Below, one piece after another: positions 45,077 through 56,622 of a DNA stretch of 64,000 nucleotides; position 1 is the first letter of the stretch; the number at the start of each line of letters is the position of its first letter. The notes beneath the pieces are model-generated. The model was not told the origin of the DNA. It made no database searches and was given only the letters and a program-made list of their open reading frames with translations. Origin of the DNA: Comamonadaceae bacterium (lineage in GTDB: Bacteria; Pseudomonadota; Gammaproteobacteria; Burkholderiales; Burkholderiaceae_C); the NCBI GenBank assembly GCA_027483665.1, contig JAIXUC010000008.1, positions 62,001 to 126,000 of the forward strand, written 5' to 3'. The position numbers were made by a program, and so were the translations under genes.

Positions 45077-46405
45077 TTAACCGTCGTCGCCGGTTACGCT
45101 GAGCATTTTGGTGGCGAGCACTTTGTCTATGCGGCGGCCATCCATATCCACCACCTCAAACCGCCAGCCAGCCGCCTCGATGCTTTCGCCTGTACTGGGC
45201 AACGTTCCACTCACCGCCATCATTAAACCGGCTACGGTGTTGTAGAGGCCCCGGTCCTCTGCGGGCAACTCTCGAATGTCCAGCCGGGCGCGCAACTCCG
45301 CCACCGGCATCAGCCCCTCCAGCAGCCAGCTGCCGTCAGCGCGCTGAACGGCCCAAGCTTCATCGTGGGCCGAAGGCTTGAGCTCCCCCGTGATGGCCTC
45401 CAGCAGGTCGGCCGGCGTGAGCAAGCCCTGAACCACGCCGTACTCATCAACCACAAACACGATCCGGCTCGCTCGCAAGCGAAACTGTTCGAGCAACTCC
45501 ATCCCGTTGAGCGTTTCTGGCACAAACACCGCAGCAGCAGTCAACGCATCGATTCTTCCCGCGTGGTCTGCGCCGAGTTGCAGCAAGCGCGCCACGCTGA
45601 TAACCCCGACCACGTCGTCGAGCGAGCCTCTGCAGACGGGATACCAGGAATGTCCGTCTTCTTCGCCGTCTTTCGCCACGCGAACAAGGCTCTCGGCGAC
45701 TGTGAACCCAGCCTCCAGCCAAACGATGTCTGAACGCGGCACCATCAAAGATGCCAAGGGTCTGTCGTCGAGGTGAAACACGTTTTGCACCATTTGCCGC
45801 TCGTGCTCCTCGATCAGGCCAGCGTCCACGCCCTCTTCCAGGCTGGCGCTGATTTCTTCTTCGGTGACAGCTCGTTGCGAGTCCATCTTGACGCGCATCA
45901 AGCGAAGGACCGTTTGTGTGGAGGCAGACAAAAACTGCACGAATGGGTTGGCTACCCGGGCTACCCAAGTCATGGGGACGCCGATCACTCGCGCAACCAG
46001 CTCTGGATACATCTGTCCGATGCGCTTGGGCACCAGTTCACCAAATACGATGGTGGTGTAAGTGATGACCGTCACCACGATGGCTGTGGCGCTCCACGAG
46101 GCGGCGTTCTGCGACAGCCCTAGTGATTCAAACCAAGCCTGCAGAGAGTCACTGAAGGCAGCTTCGCCCACGATGCCGTTGAGCAAGCCAATCGATGTGA
46201 TGCCCACTTGCACCGTAGAGAGAAAGCGCGTCGGGTTCTCCATCAGCCGCAGTGCCGCTGCAGCGCCTTTGTCGCCGCTCTCCTCCATCGCGTTGAGCCG
46301 CGCTCTGCGGCTGGCAGTGAGTGCCATCTCTGACATGGCGAAGATGGCGTTGATCAGGGTCAGAACCACGATGATGAAGACATCCATCAGGGCATTCTCC
46401 GTCAT
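45077..46405 (-). CDS. HlyC/CorC-family (CNNM-CBS-CorC) transporter
   Basis: The 442-residue inner membrane protein has an N-terminal CNNM (DUF21) domain with about four hydrophobic segments (residues about 7-150), two CBS domains (about 215-335) and a C-terminal CorC_HlyC domain ending near DVDGRRID. Relatives act in magnesium or cobalt efflux or as putative hemolysin-like proteins. I chose the start at 46405; MDVFIIV six codons later is an alternative. It is divergent from apaH. Confidence 0.88.
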   Translation of the reverse strand: MTENALMDVFIIVVLTLINAIFAMSEMALTASRRARLNAMEESGDKGAAAALRLMENPTRFLSTVQVGITSIGLLNGIVGEAAFSDSLQAWFESLGLSQNAASWSATAIVVTVITYTTIVFGELVPKRIGQMYPELVARVIGVPMTWVARVANPFVQFLSASTQTVLRLMRVKMDSQRAVTEEEISASLEEGVDAGLIEEHERQMVQNVFHLDDRPLASLMVPRSDIVWLEAGFTVAESLVRVAKDGEEDGHSWYPVCRGSLDDVVGVISVARLLQLGADHAGRIDALTAAAVFVPETLNGMELLEQFRLRASRIVFVVDEYGVVQGLLTPADLLEAITGELKPSAHDEAWAVQRADGSWLLEGLMPVAELRARLDIRELPAEDRGLYNTVAGLMMAVSGTLPSTGESIEAAGWRFEVVDMDGRRIDKVLATKMLSVTGDDG

Positions 46406-46461
46406 GCACCAGGCATCGCACGGGGGCCAGCCGGAGGGTCCTGCCCGCCACAATAGGCCGA

Positions 46462-47295
46462 ATGGCTCACTATCTGATTGGCGATGTGCAGGGATGCGAC
46501 GGCGCGCTCGGGCGGCTGCTGGTGCACATTGGTTTTTCTCCGAGCCGCGATCGTCTTTTCTTACTGGGTGACTTGGTCAACCGCGGCCCCGAGTCGCTGG
46601 CGACGCTGCGCCGCCTGCGCGACTTGGGCGACAGCGCGCAATGCCTGTTGGGTAACCACGACTTGCACCTGCTGGCGGTCGCAGAGGGTGTGCGCCCGGC
46701 GGGCCAAAGCGACACCTTGGCCGAGGTGCTCCAGGCCAGCGATGCTCCAGAACTTCTGGACTGGTTGCGCCACCAGCACCTGGCGCTGCTGCACGACGGC
46801 TGCCTGATGGTGCATGCGGGTGTGCTGCCCAGCTGGACGGTCCAGCAAACGCTCGATCTGGCGCAAGAGGTTCAAACCATGCTGCGCAGCCCCAACTGGC
46901 GCGAGTTTCTGGTTCACCTGTTTGGCAACGGGCCCAAACGATGGGAGGACGGCTTGGCTGGTTGGGACCGGCTGCGGGTGATCGTCAACGCGCTGACTCG
47001 GCTGCGTCTGTGCACCAGCGACGGCACGATGGAGTTCACGCACAAGGCGGGCTTGGATCGCCTGCCCGAGGGCTACCTGCCTTGGTTCGCCGTTCCGGGC
47101 AGGCGCACACAGGGACAGCCTGTGGCCTTTGGGCATTGGTCTACCTTGGGCCAAACCGGCAGAGCCGATGCCTGGGCGCTGGACAGCGGTTGTGTATGGG
47201 GAGGTTGCCTGACCGCTTTGAAATGGTCAGCAAATCCAAGCGAACGGGAGCAGTTACAGGTGCCCTGCGCGGCGCAGACCCTTGCTCAGGACTGA
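46462..47295 (+). CDS. apaH: symmetrical bis(5'-nucleosyl)-tetraphosphatase
   Basis: A 277-residue metallophosphoesterase that splits Ap4A into two ADP. The phosphoesterase motifs GDVQGCDGALGRLL, GDLVNRGPESL and GNHDLH stand in order over residues 6-70, and the ApaH-type C-terminal region PEGYLPWFAVPGR and SGCVWGGCLTAL is complete. Its last 10 bp overlap the convergent rhlE gene. Confidence 0.96.
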   Translation: MAHYLIGDVQGCDGALGRLLVHIGFSPSRDRLFLLGDLVNRGPESLATLRRLRDLGDSAQCLLGNHDLHLLAVAEGVRPAGQSDTLAEVLQASDAPELLDWLRHQHLALLHDGCLMVHAGVLPSWTVQQTLDLAQEVQTMLRSPNWREFLVHLFGNGPKRWEDGLAGWDRLRVIVNALTRLRLCTSDGTMEFTHKAGLDRLPEGYLPWFAVPGRRTQGQPVAFGHWSTLGQTGRADAWALDSGCVWGGCLTALKWSANPSEREQLQVPCAAQTLAQD

Positions 47296-49010
47296 GACGT
47301 TGACGCGGAATCAGTATCCGCACCGGTGTGCGGGGTGGTCGGCACGGCCGACGTTGCTGAGTTGTCTGCTCCGACTACCGGCGCAGACATCGAGGCAGAC
47401 GTCGGCGCAGACATCGGGACATTTGCAGCAGCCTGTTGTCCGGTTCCCGCTTCTGGCTGAGAAGTCGGGGCGGGGTTGGCCACAGCGAACAAAGCGGCCA
47501 AGCGGCGCTTGGGTTTGATGTTGGCCGAGACGCGCCTTCCGGTGTTGGCTTTGGCTGCGGCCTCCCATGCGGGCTGCACCGCCTCGGTCGGCGGCTGGTA
47601 AGGCTGATCAAAAAACGGGTCTGCCGGGGCTCGGCGCGGCGCATCTCGCCGGGGCCAGTCGCGGCTTGGTGTCTCTCTGCGGGGGGTCGCAGCCCTCGGC
47701 TCGCGGGCCGGTTTGACCGACGCTGCTGCGCGATCACCGGAGACAGCATCGGTTGAAGCATCCATTTCTTCGGCTGCTTCAGGGCCTGCGTCAAGAACAT
47801 CACGCGGGTCTTCTTCCCCCCAAGCTCGGCGGCCCGTGTTGAAGCGAGCGCCGGCCTTGGGTTGGTCTTCCGGAAACTCCAGCGGCTCAATGTCGATTTT
47901 TTGCTTCACCAACTTTTCGATGTCGGCGACCAAGCGCGTGTCACTGGGTGCTACCAAAGTCACTGCCAAGCCAGAGGCGCCGGCACGGCCTGTGCGGCCA
48001 ATGCGGTGCACGTAATCTTCAGCATTGAAAGGCACGTCGAAGTTGAATACGGCAGGAACGTCTTTGATGTCCAGCCCGCGCGCGGCCACATCGGTACACA
48101 CCAGCAAATCGACTTCGCCCTTTTTGAAAGCGTCCAGCGCTTTGAGTCGCTCGTCTTGGCTCTTGTCGCCATGCAGGGCCGTGGTGCGCAGGCCTTCTCG
48201 CTCCAGCGAGCGCGCCAGCCGGGCGCAGCCCAGCTTGCTGTTGACAAAAACGAAGGCTTGCACGATCCCGCGCTCTTGCAAGATTTGCCTCACGGCCCGG
48301 CGCTTGTCTTCACCGTCCACGCCAAAGAAACGCTGCTCGACGGTGGACGCCGTCTGGTTGGGACGGGCCACTTCAATGGTGATGGGGTCTTGCAGATAAC
48401 TCGAGGCCAGCCGCTTGATCTCGGGCGAGAAGGTAGCCGAGAACAGCAAGGTGGTGCGCTGCTTGGGCAGGTAACTCAAGATGCGCTGCAGGTCGGGCAA
48501 GAAGCCAATGTCCAGCATGCGGTCGGCCTCGTCGAGCACCACGTACTCGACCTGATTGAGCACGGCATTCTTGGCCTCGATGTGGTCCAGCAGACGCCCG
48601 GGTGTAGCCACCAGCACCTCGACGCCGCGCTTGAGCTCGGCCGTCTGCGGCTTCATGTCCATGCCGCCAAACACCACCGCGCTTCGCAGCGGGGTGTGCT
48701 TGGCATAGAGCTTGACTTGCTGGGCCACCTGATCGGCCAGCTCCCGCGTGGGCAGCAAGACCAAGGCCCGCACCGGGTGCCTGGCTGGAGAGGTGCTGGT
48801 GTTGCCGTGCTTGAGCAGACGTTGCAGCAGGGGCAGTGAGAAGGCAGCGGTTTTGCCCGTGCCGGTCTGGGCAGCGCCCATCACGTCGCGGCCTTGCAGC
48901 ACCATGGGGATGGCTTGCGCCTGAATGGGCGTCATGCTGGTGTAGCCCATTTCGGCCACGGCGCGGGCCAGCGGCTCGGCTAGGCCCAGCTCGGAAAAGG
49001 AGGTCGTCAT
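47286..49010 (-). CDS. rhlE: DEAD-box RNA helicase (RhlE-like)
   Basis: A 574-residue ATP-dependent RNA helicase with the Q motif (TPIQAQAIP), Walker A AQTGTGKTAAF, DEAD motif VLDEADRMLD, SAT and HRIGRTGRAG in order over residues 1-375. A 180-residue C-terminal tail rich in Arg, Pro, Ala and Ser ends in a Thr/Ser-rich low-complexity stretch of short repeats. The RhlE call rests on the core and on the unstructured basic tail. Role is presumably in rRNA or RNA-structure remodelling. Confidence 0.9.
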   Translation of the reverse strand: MTTSFSELGLAEPLARAVAEMGYTSMTPIQAQAIPMVLQGRDVMGAAQTGTGKTAAFSLPLLQRLLKHGNTSTSPARHPVRALVLLPTRELADQVAQQVKLYAKHTPLRSAVVFGGMDMKPQTAELKRGVEVLVATPGRLLDHIEAKNAVLNQVEYVVLDEADRMLDIGFLPDLQRILSYLPKQRTTLLFSATFSPEIKRLASSYLQDPITIEVARPNQTASTVEQRFFGVDGEDKRRAVRQILQERGIVQAFVFVNSKLGCARLARSLEREGLRTTALHGDKSQDERLKALDAFKKGEVDLLVCTDVAARGLDIKDVPAVFNFDVPFNAEDYVHRIGRTGRAGASGLAVTLVAPSDTRLVADIEKLVKQKIDIEPLEFPEDQPKAGARFNTGRRAWGEEDPRDVLDAGPEAAEEMDASTDAVSGDRAAASVKPAREPRAATPRRETPSRDWPRRDAPRRAPADPFFDQPYQPPTEAVQPAWEAAAKANTGRRVSANIKPKRRLAALFAVANPAPTSQPEAGTGQQAAANVPMSAPTSASMSAPVVGADNSATSAVPTTPHTGADTDSASTSQS

Positions 49011-49057
49011 TGGGCGGGAATTGTCGCACTGCACGGCGCGATGAATACTCCGTGCCC

Positions 49058-49825
49058 ATGGACTTCAATGTCAGACCGTCCGATGCAGCCAGCCAGCCAG
49101 GCCAGCGCACGCCCTCGCCACCAGCGGACAAGCCTTGGGTGCTGGTGACCGGGTTCGAAGCTTTTGCTGGGGACCTGCGCAACCCGAGCGCCGACCTGGC
49201 GCAAAGCCTGCACGGACAGGACTTGGCAGGACACACCATTTACAGCGCCTGTTTGCCGGTGTCCTTTGACGATGCGCTCCCCATGTTGGACCGCCTGCTG
49301 CGCCCTGCTACCACCGCAGGTCAGACTCGGCGCCAGCCTCCCACGCTGGTTATTTGCACAGGGCTTGCGGCGAACCGACTGGTGCTGTCTTTCGAGCGTG
49401 TGGCCATCAACTGGACGCAAGCACGCATTCCTGACAACCCAGGACAGCAGCCTTTGGGCACGGCAGTCAAGAAAGCCGGGCCGGCGGCTTACATGAGCAA
49501 TTTGCCTGTCGCGGCGATGGCGGGCGCGGCATCTGCGCAAGGGGTCTTGGCCGAGGTTTCACTGAGCGCCGGCAGTTTTGTGTGCAACCAGGTCTTCTAC
49601 GGCCTGATGTGGCGGATCCACCGGCGGCCCGCGCTACGAGGTGTGCGGGGCGGTTTTGTGCACTTGCCTTGGCCTGTCGATCTGGCTCCGTCGGGAGCCA
49701 CTTGTTCGAGCGCCACCCTGTCGGACATCAGCCGCGCAACACGCGCCGCCATTGCCTGTGCGCTGCACGAGGGTGATGGGCAATTACCTGCCCAAGCAGG
49801 AAAGCGCATCCTTACTCGCAAATGA
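49058..49825 (+). CDS. pcp: pyroglutamyl-peptidase I family protein
   Basis: A C15 cysteine peptidase of 255 residues. The substrate loop GFEAFAGDLRNPS is a variant of GFEPFGG, and the catalytic-cysteine segment is FVCNQVFYGLMW, followed by the catalytic His in GFVHLPW. The family removes N-terminal pyroglutamate from peptides. It has an extra N-terminal 25 residues and the non-standard first loop. It is divergent from rhlE and overlaps the convergent cupin gene by 14 bp. Confidence 0.85.
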   Translation: MDFNVRPSDAASQPGQRTPSPPADKPWVLVTGFEAFAGDLRNPSADLAQSLHGQDLAGHTIYSACLPVSFDDALPMLDRLLRPATTAGQTRRQPPTLVICTGLAANRLVLSFERVAINWTQARIPDNPGQQPLGTAVKKAGPAAYMSNLPVAAMAGAASAQGVLAEVSLSAGSFVCNQVFYGLMWRIHRRPALRGVRGGFVHLPWPVDLAPSGATCSSATLSDISRATRAAIACALHEGDGQLPAQAGKRILTRK

Positions 49826-50174
49826 CGTAGGTCTTGGTCAGCGGCTCCAGCACCTCGAACGAGCCCACAAAACCCGGCGGAATGAAGAGCGCCTGGCCAG
49901 GGCCCACTTCGTGAAAGCCACCTTCGACGTCGTGCACGCGGCAGCGCCCGGACAGCACTGTGAACACCTCTTGCTCGGTGTTGCCCATCGCAATCTTCCA
50001 ATGGCCGACCTCACTGGTCCACACACCGGCGTAGCTGGCGCGCGCCTGACCCAAGGGGCAATCCACGCGGTTGAACGTGGCTCGCTGGGGGTTGCCAGAC
50101 AGCAATCGCTCGGGTGTTGGATGCGACAGCTCGCCGCCAGATGGTTCTGCCGGATCGATGAGGATGGTTCGCAT
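49812..50174 (-). CDS. cupin-domain protein (DUF861/EutQ-like)
   Basis: A 120-residue single cupin. The two conserved beta-barrel motifs appear as GHWKIAMGNTEQEVFTVLSGRC and FHEVGPGQALFIPPGFVG. It probably binds a small ligand and may or may not bind metal; the exact substrate is unknown. It lies 23 bp after dcd on the same strand. Confidence 0.85.
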   Translation of the reverse strand: MRTILIDPAEPSGGELSHPTPERLLSGNPQRATFNRVDCPLGQARASYAGVWTSEVGHWKIAMGNTEQEVFTVLSGRCRVHDVEGGFHEVGPGQALFIPPGFVGSFEVLEPLTKTYVICE

Positions 50175-50197
50175 GGGAATCCTTGGCGCAAGCCGCT

Positions 50198-50764
50198 TCA
50201 GGCTTTGGGCAGGGTGACGCCCGTCTGCCCCTGGTACTTGCCGCCGCGGTCCTTGTAGCTGGTCTCGCAGACCTCGTCGCTCTCGAAAAACAGCACCTGG
50301 GCGCAGCCCTCGCCAGCGTAAATCTTGGCGGGCAGCGGCGTGGTGTTGCTGAACTCGAGCGTCACATAACCTTCCCACTCCGGCTCGAATGGCGTGACGT
50401 TGACGATGATGCCGCAGCGGGCGTAAGTGCTCTTGCCCAGGCAGATGGTCAGCACGTTGCGCGGAATGCGGAAGTACTCGACCGTGCGCGCCAGCGCGAA
50501 GCTGTTGGGCGGGATGATGCAGCTGTCGCCATGGAAATCGACGAAGCTCTTCTCGTCGAAGTTCTTCGGGTCCACCACGGTGCTGTGGATGTTGGTGAAG
50601 ACCTTGAATTCAGGCGCACAGCGGATGTCGTAGCCGTAACTGCTGGTGCCGTAGCTGATGACACGCTGGCCTTTGACTTCACGCACCTGGCCTGGCTCGA
50701 AGGGCTCGATCAGTCCGTGCTGCTCGGCCATTTGGCGAATCCAGCGATCGCTTTTGATGCTCAT
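50198..50764 (-). CDS. dcd: dCTP deaminase
   Basis: The 188-residue trimeric enzyme makes dUTP for thymidylate synthesis. It has the family segments [12 protein letters not shown] near residue 37, the catalytic-Glu region [20 protein letters not shown] near 130 and the closing [11 protein letters not shown]. Length equals the Gram-negative type. It is followed by the cupin gene. Confidence 0.95.
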   Translation of the reverse strand: MSIKSDRWIRQMAEQHGLIEPFEPGQVREVKGQRVISYGTSSYGYDIRCAPEFKVFTNIHSTVVDPKNFDEKSFVDFHGDSCIIPPNSFALARTVEYFRIPRNVLTICLGKSTYARCGIIVNVTPFEPEWEGYVTLEFSNTTPLPAKIYAGEGCAQVLFFESDEVCETSYKDRGGKYQGQTGVTLPKA

Positions 50765-50895
50765 GAGGCTCTCTCCGGGTGGGCTGGCTGGGCGGCCGTG
50801 TTGGGCAGCCCGGGGTCTGGGGAAGCTGGGGCGGGAGTCTAGGGCCTGTGTATAGGGTCCAGGCGCGAAAGGTGGCGTCGGCTCGGTTCGCAGCC

Positions 50896-53311
<2,416 letters not shown>

Positions 53312-53361
53312 TCAGCTTGCGCTGCCGCGCACAGCCAGCAGCCGTGGCGCAGCGAGCAGCA

Positions 53362-54510
53362 TCACTTGCCGGGCACTTTGCCTTCCACGCCCTTGACGTA
53401 GAAGTTCACGCCGCCCAAGAACTTGTCGTCGGCCACCGCGTCTTTGGCCAGCACTTCTTTGCCATCTTGGCCCACGATGGGACCCTTCCAGATGGCATAG
53501 GTGCCAGCCTTCAGACCCGAGCGAATTTCATCGACGCGCTTCTTGGTGTCTTCCGGCACGTCAGTAGCGATCGACACGAGGTCGATCGCGCCTTCCTTCA
53601 CGCCCCACCACACGCCAGCGTTGCCGGTCCACTTGCCTTCCAGGGCTTCACGCGTGGCCTTCACGTAGTACGGACCCCAGTTGATGATGGCCGAACCCAG
53701 GTGGGCCTTGGGGCCATAAGCGGTCATGTCGGAGTCCCAACCGAAAGCGCGCTTGCCCATCTTCTCAGCGGTTTGCAGCACGGCAGAAGAGTCGGTGTTC
53801 TGGAACAGCACGTCAGCACCGCCGTTGATCAGCGAGGTGGCGGCTTCTGTTTCCTTGGGTGGGTTGAACCACTCGTTGACCCACACCACCTTGGTCTTGA
53901 CCTTGGGGTTGCTCGACTGCGCGCCCATGGTGAAGCTGTTGATGTTGCGAATGACTTCAGGGATTGGGATGGAGGCCACCACGCCCAGCGTGTTGGTCTT
54001 GGTCATCTTGCCTGCGATCACGCCAGCCATGTAGGCACCTTCGTAGGTGCGGCTGTCGTAGGTGCGCATGTTCTCGGCGGTTTTGTAGCCGGTGGCGTGC
54101 TCGAATTTCACATCCTTGAAGTCGGCTGCCACTTTCAGCATGGGCTCCATGTAGCCAAAGGTGGTGCCAAAAATCAGTTTGTTGCCTTCGGCTGCCAAGT
54201 CGCGCATGACGCGCTCTGCGTCAGCCGACTCGGGCACTTTCTCGACGAACTTGGTGACCACTTTGTCGCCAAACTCGGCCTCGATGGCTTTGCGACCGTT
54301 GTCGTGTGCGAAGGTCCAGCCGCCATCGCCCACCGGGCCAACATAGGCGAACGCAATCTTCAGGGGCTCAGGCTTCGGTGCAGGCGCTGCCGCCACGGGC
54401 GCTGGTGCGGGCGCGGGCTCTTCTTTTTTGCCGCAGCCGATCAGGGCAGCAGTTGCCACTGCGCTGACGGCGGCCAGCTTGAGCAAGGAACGCTTTTGCA
54501 GGTCTGTCAT
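53362..54510 (-). CDS. BMP-family nucleoside-binding lipoprotein of an ABC transporter
   Basis: The 382-residue precursor has a signal peptide with lipobox LIGC and a Pro/Ala linker, then a Bmp (PnrA/Med-like) periplasmic binding fold: KIAFAYVGPVGDGGWTFAHDNGR, the SRTYEGAYMAGVIAGKM hinge segment and ADVLFQNTDSSAV. Such proteins bind purine nucleosides. The permease and ATPase genes lie upstream on the same strand. Confidence 0.92.
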   Translation of the reverse strand: MTDLQKRSLLKLAAVSAVATAALIGCGKKEEPAPAPAPVAAAPAPKPEPLKIAFAYVGPVGDGGWTFAHDNGRKAIEAEFGDKVVTKFVEKVPESADAERVMRDLAAEGNKLIFGTTFGYMEPMLKVAADFKDVKFEHATGYKTAENMRTYDSRTYEGAYMAGVIAGKMTKTNTLGVVASIPIPEVIRNINSFTMGAQSSNPKVKTKVVWVNEWFNPPKETEAATSLINGGADVLFQNTDSSAVLQTAEKMGKRAFGWDSDMTAYGPKAHLGSAIINWGPYYVKATREALEGKWTGNAGVWWGVKEGAIDLVSIATDVPEDTKKRVDEIRSGLKAGTYAIWKGPIVGQDGKEVLAKDAVADDKFLGGVNFYVKGVEGKVPGK

Positions 54511-54592
54511 GTGTTCTCTCTTTAGAAGGTTTCAGGGTTGGAGTTGCGGGGCTGGAGATTCACCTTGGAGCAGGTGACGAGGGTTTTGGAAA

Positions 54593-55513
54593 TTATGTAC
54601 CCGGGTTGAAGGGCTTTCCGATGGAAGCCGGCATGTTGACGCGAATCCAGGTGGGGTTGCGCGAGATCAGGACCAGCACCACGATGGTGGCCACATAAGG
54701 CAGCATGCTCAAGAACTGGCTGGGCACATCCACACCGAGCGCCTGCAAGTGAAACTGCAGCATCGTGACCCCACCAAACAAGTACGCACCAAGCAAAACC
54801 CGTGCCGGTCGCCAGGTGGCGAAGGTGGTCAGGGCCAGTGCAATCCAGCCTTTACCGGCCACCATGCCCTCCACCCACAAGGGCGTGTAGATGACCGAGA
54901 TGTATGCCCCAGACAAGCCGCACAGCGCCCCGCCGGCCACCACCGCGGCCAGTCGAATGCGGCGCACCGGGTAGCCCAGCGCATGCGCCGACTCGGGCGA
55001 CTCACCGACCGAACGCAGCACCAACCCGGAGCGCGAGCGGTAGAGCCACCAGATCAGGCCCAGCGCCAGCGCCACAGCAAAGTACACCAGCGGGTGCTGC
55101 CGAAACAGCGCTGGGCCCAACAGTGGGATGTCGCCCAAGACTGGGATGCTGAAGTGCGGCCGGGTGGGCAGTGTTTCCTGCACGTAGCGAATGCCTACAA
55201 AGGCGGAGAAGCCCGCGCCGAACAAGCTCAGCGCCAAGCCAGTGGCGTATTGGTTGGTCCCCAGCCAAATGACCAGCACGCCGAACAGCGCCGCCAACAG
55301 CGCACCGGCGCCCATGCCCGCCAAGAAACCGAGCGCGTCGCTGCCGGTGTGCACCACGCAGGCAAACCCCGCGACGGCGGCGCACAGCATCATGCCCTCG
55401 GCACCCAGGTTGACGATGCCCGCCTTCTCGTTGATGAGCAGGCCCAAGGCAGCCAACGCCAAGACCGTGCCGGCATTGAGCGTGGCTGCGAGCAGCAGCG
55501 CGTAAGACTCCAT
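54593..55513 (-). CDS. nucleoside ABC transporter permease (NupC/YufQ-like)
   Basis: A 306-residue inner membrane permease of the BPD_transp_2 type with eight to nine hydrophobic helices. The segment GIVNLGAEGMMLCAAVAGF is the typical cytoplasmic-facing motif, and GLSGAYISVIYTPLW matches sugar/nucleoside permeases. It overlaps the preceding permease gene by one base. Confidence 0.92.
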   Translation of the reverse strand: MESYALLLAATLNAGTVLALAALGLLINEKAGIVNLGAEGMMLCAAVAGFACVVHTGSDALGFLAGMGAGALLAALFGVLVIWLGTNQYATGLALSLFGAGFSAFVGIRYVQETLPTRPHFSIPVLGDIPLLGPALFRQHPLVYFAVALALGLIWWLYRSRSGLVLRSVGESPESAHALGYPVRRIRLAAVVAGGALCGLSGAYISVIYTPLWVEGMVAGKGWIALALTTFATWRPARVLLGAYLFGGVTMLQFHLQALGVDVPSQFLSMLPYVATIVVLVLISRNPTWIRVNMPASIGKPFNPGT

Positions 55514-56622
55514 CAGGCGCTCCGGGAAGGATGGGATGCGGGAATGGCCGCAGGTGTTGGCTCCGCTGGTTTGACGCGGCGCACGCGGTAAGCCACCAAG
55601 GTGTCACAAGCCAACAAGGAAAACAGCAGCAAGCCCTGGAACACGCCCGTGAGCGACTTGGGTAGGCCCAGACGCGACTGCGCCAACTCGCCGCCGATGT
55701 AGAACATGCTCATCAAGATGGCAGAAAACACCATGCCCACCGGGTGCAGCCGCCCGACAAAGGCCACGATGATGGCGGCGAAGCCGTAGCCGGCTGGCAC
55801 ATAAGGCGTGAGCTGGCCAATGGGGCCGGCCACCTCCAGCGCACCCGCCAAACCCGCAGCACCGCCCGACACCAGCAAGGCCGTCCACAGCGCGCGGCGC
55901 GAAGAAAAACCAGCGTAGCGCGCCGCCGCCGGTGCCAAGCCACCGACCTGCTGCGCAAAGCCGGCACGCGTGCGAAACAGGTACAGCCACAACAGCGCGG
56001 CCAGCCCCAGAGCCAAAGGCAAGCCGATGCTCAAGCGCGAGCCGTCCATGAGGCGGGGAATTTGCGTAACGGCCTCGAAAGTTTTGGTCTGCGGAAAGTT
56101 GTAGCCCTGAGGGTCTTTCCAAGGGCCATAGACCAAGTAGCTGAGCACCATGCCGGCGACATAAACCAGCATCAGACTGACCAGAATTTCACTGGCGTTG
56201 AATCGGTCGCGGCACAGCGCCACGATGCCCGCCCACACCATGCCGCCCAAGACCCCGGCCAACAAAATCGCGGGCACGATCCACAGGCCTGTGTTTTTGT
56301 CGGCCAACAGCGCCACACCGCCGGCAAACACCGCGCCGATGACGAACTGGCCTTCTGCGCCGATGTTCCAGACATTGGAGCGAAAACACAGCGACAGGCC
56401 GAGTGCGATCACGAGCAGCGGCGTGGCCTTCACCATCAATTCGCCCAAGGCATAGGGCGTCTTGATGGGCTCCCAGAAAAAGATTTGCAAGGCGCGAACC
56501 GGGTCTTTGCCCAAGGCAGCAAACAAGACGATGCCCAGCAGCACCGTCAGGGCCAGCGCCAGGAGCGGCGAGCCGATGGTCCACCAGCGCGAAGGCTCTG
56601 CGCGGGGTTCAAGCCGGAACAT
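55513..56622 (-). CDS. nucleoside ABC transporter permease (NupB/YufP-like)
   Basis: A 369-residue inner membrane permease of the same family with about ten hydrophobic helices. The motif WNIGAEGQFVIGAVFAGG and the C-terminal AAIIVAFVGRLHPVGMVFSA pair it with the second permease. The start at 56622 (MFRLEPRAEPS) overlaps the ATPase stop by 14 bp; 56640 is an alternative. The two permeases would form the heterodimeric channel. Confidence 0.91.
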   Translation of the reverse strand: MFRLEPRAEPSRWWTIGSPLLALALTVLLGIVLFAALGKDPVRALQIFFWEPIKTPYALGELMVKATPLLVIALGLSLCFRSNVWNIGAEGQFVIGAVFAGGVALLADKNTGLWIVPAILLAGVLGGMVWAGIVALCRDRFNASEILVSLMLVYVAGMVLSYLVYGPWKDPQGYNFPQTKTFEAVTQIPRLMDGSRLSIGLPLALGLAALLWLYLFRTRAGFAQQVGGLAPAAARYAGFSSRRALWTALLVSGGAAGLAGALEVAGPIGQLTPYVPAGYGFAAIIVAFVGRLHPVGMVFSAILMSMFYIGGELAQSRLGLPKSLTGVFQGLLLFSLLACDTLVAYRVRRVKPAEPTPAAIPASHPSRSA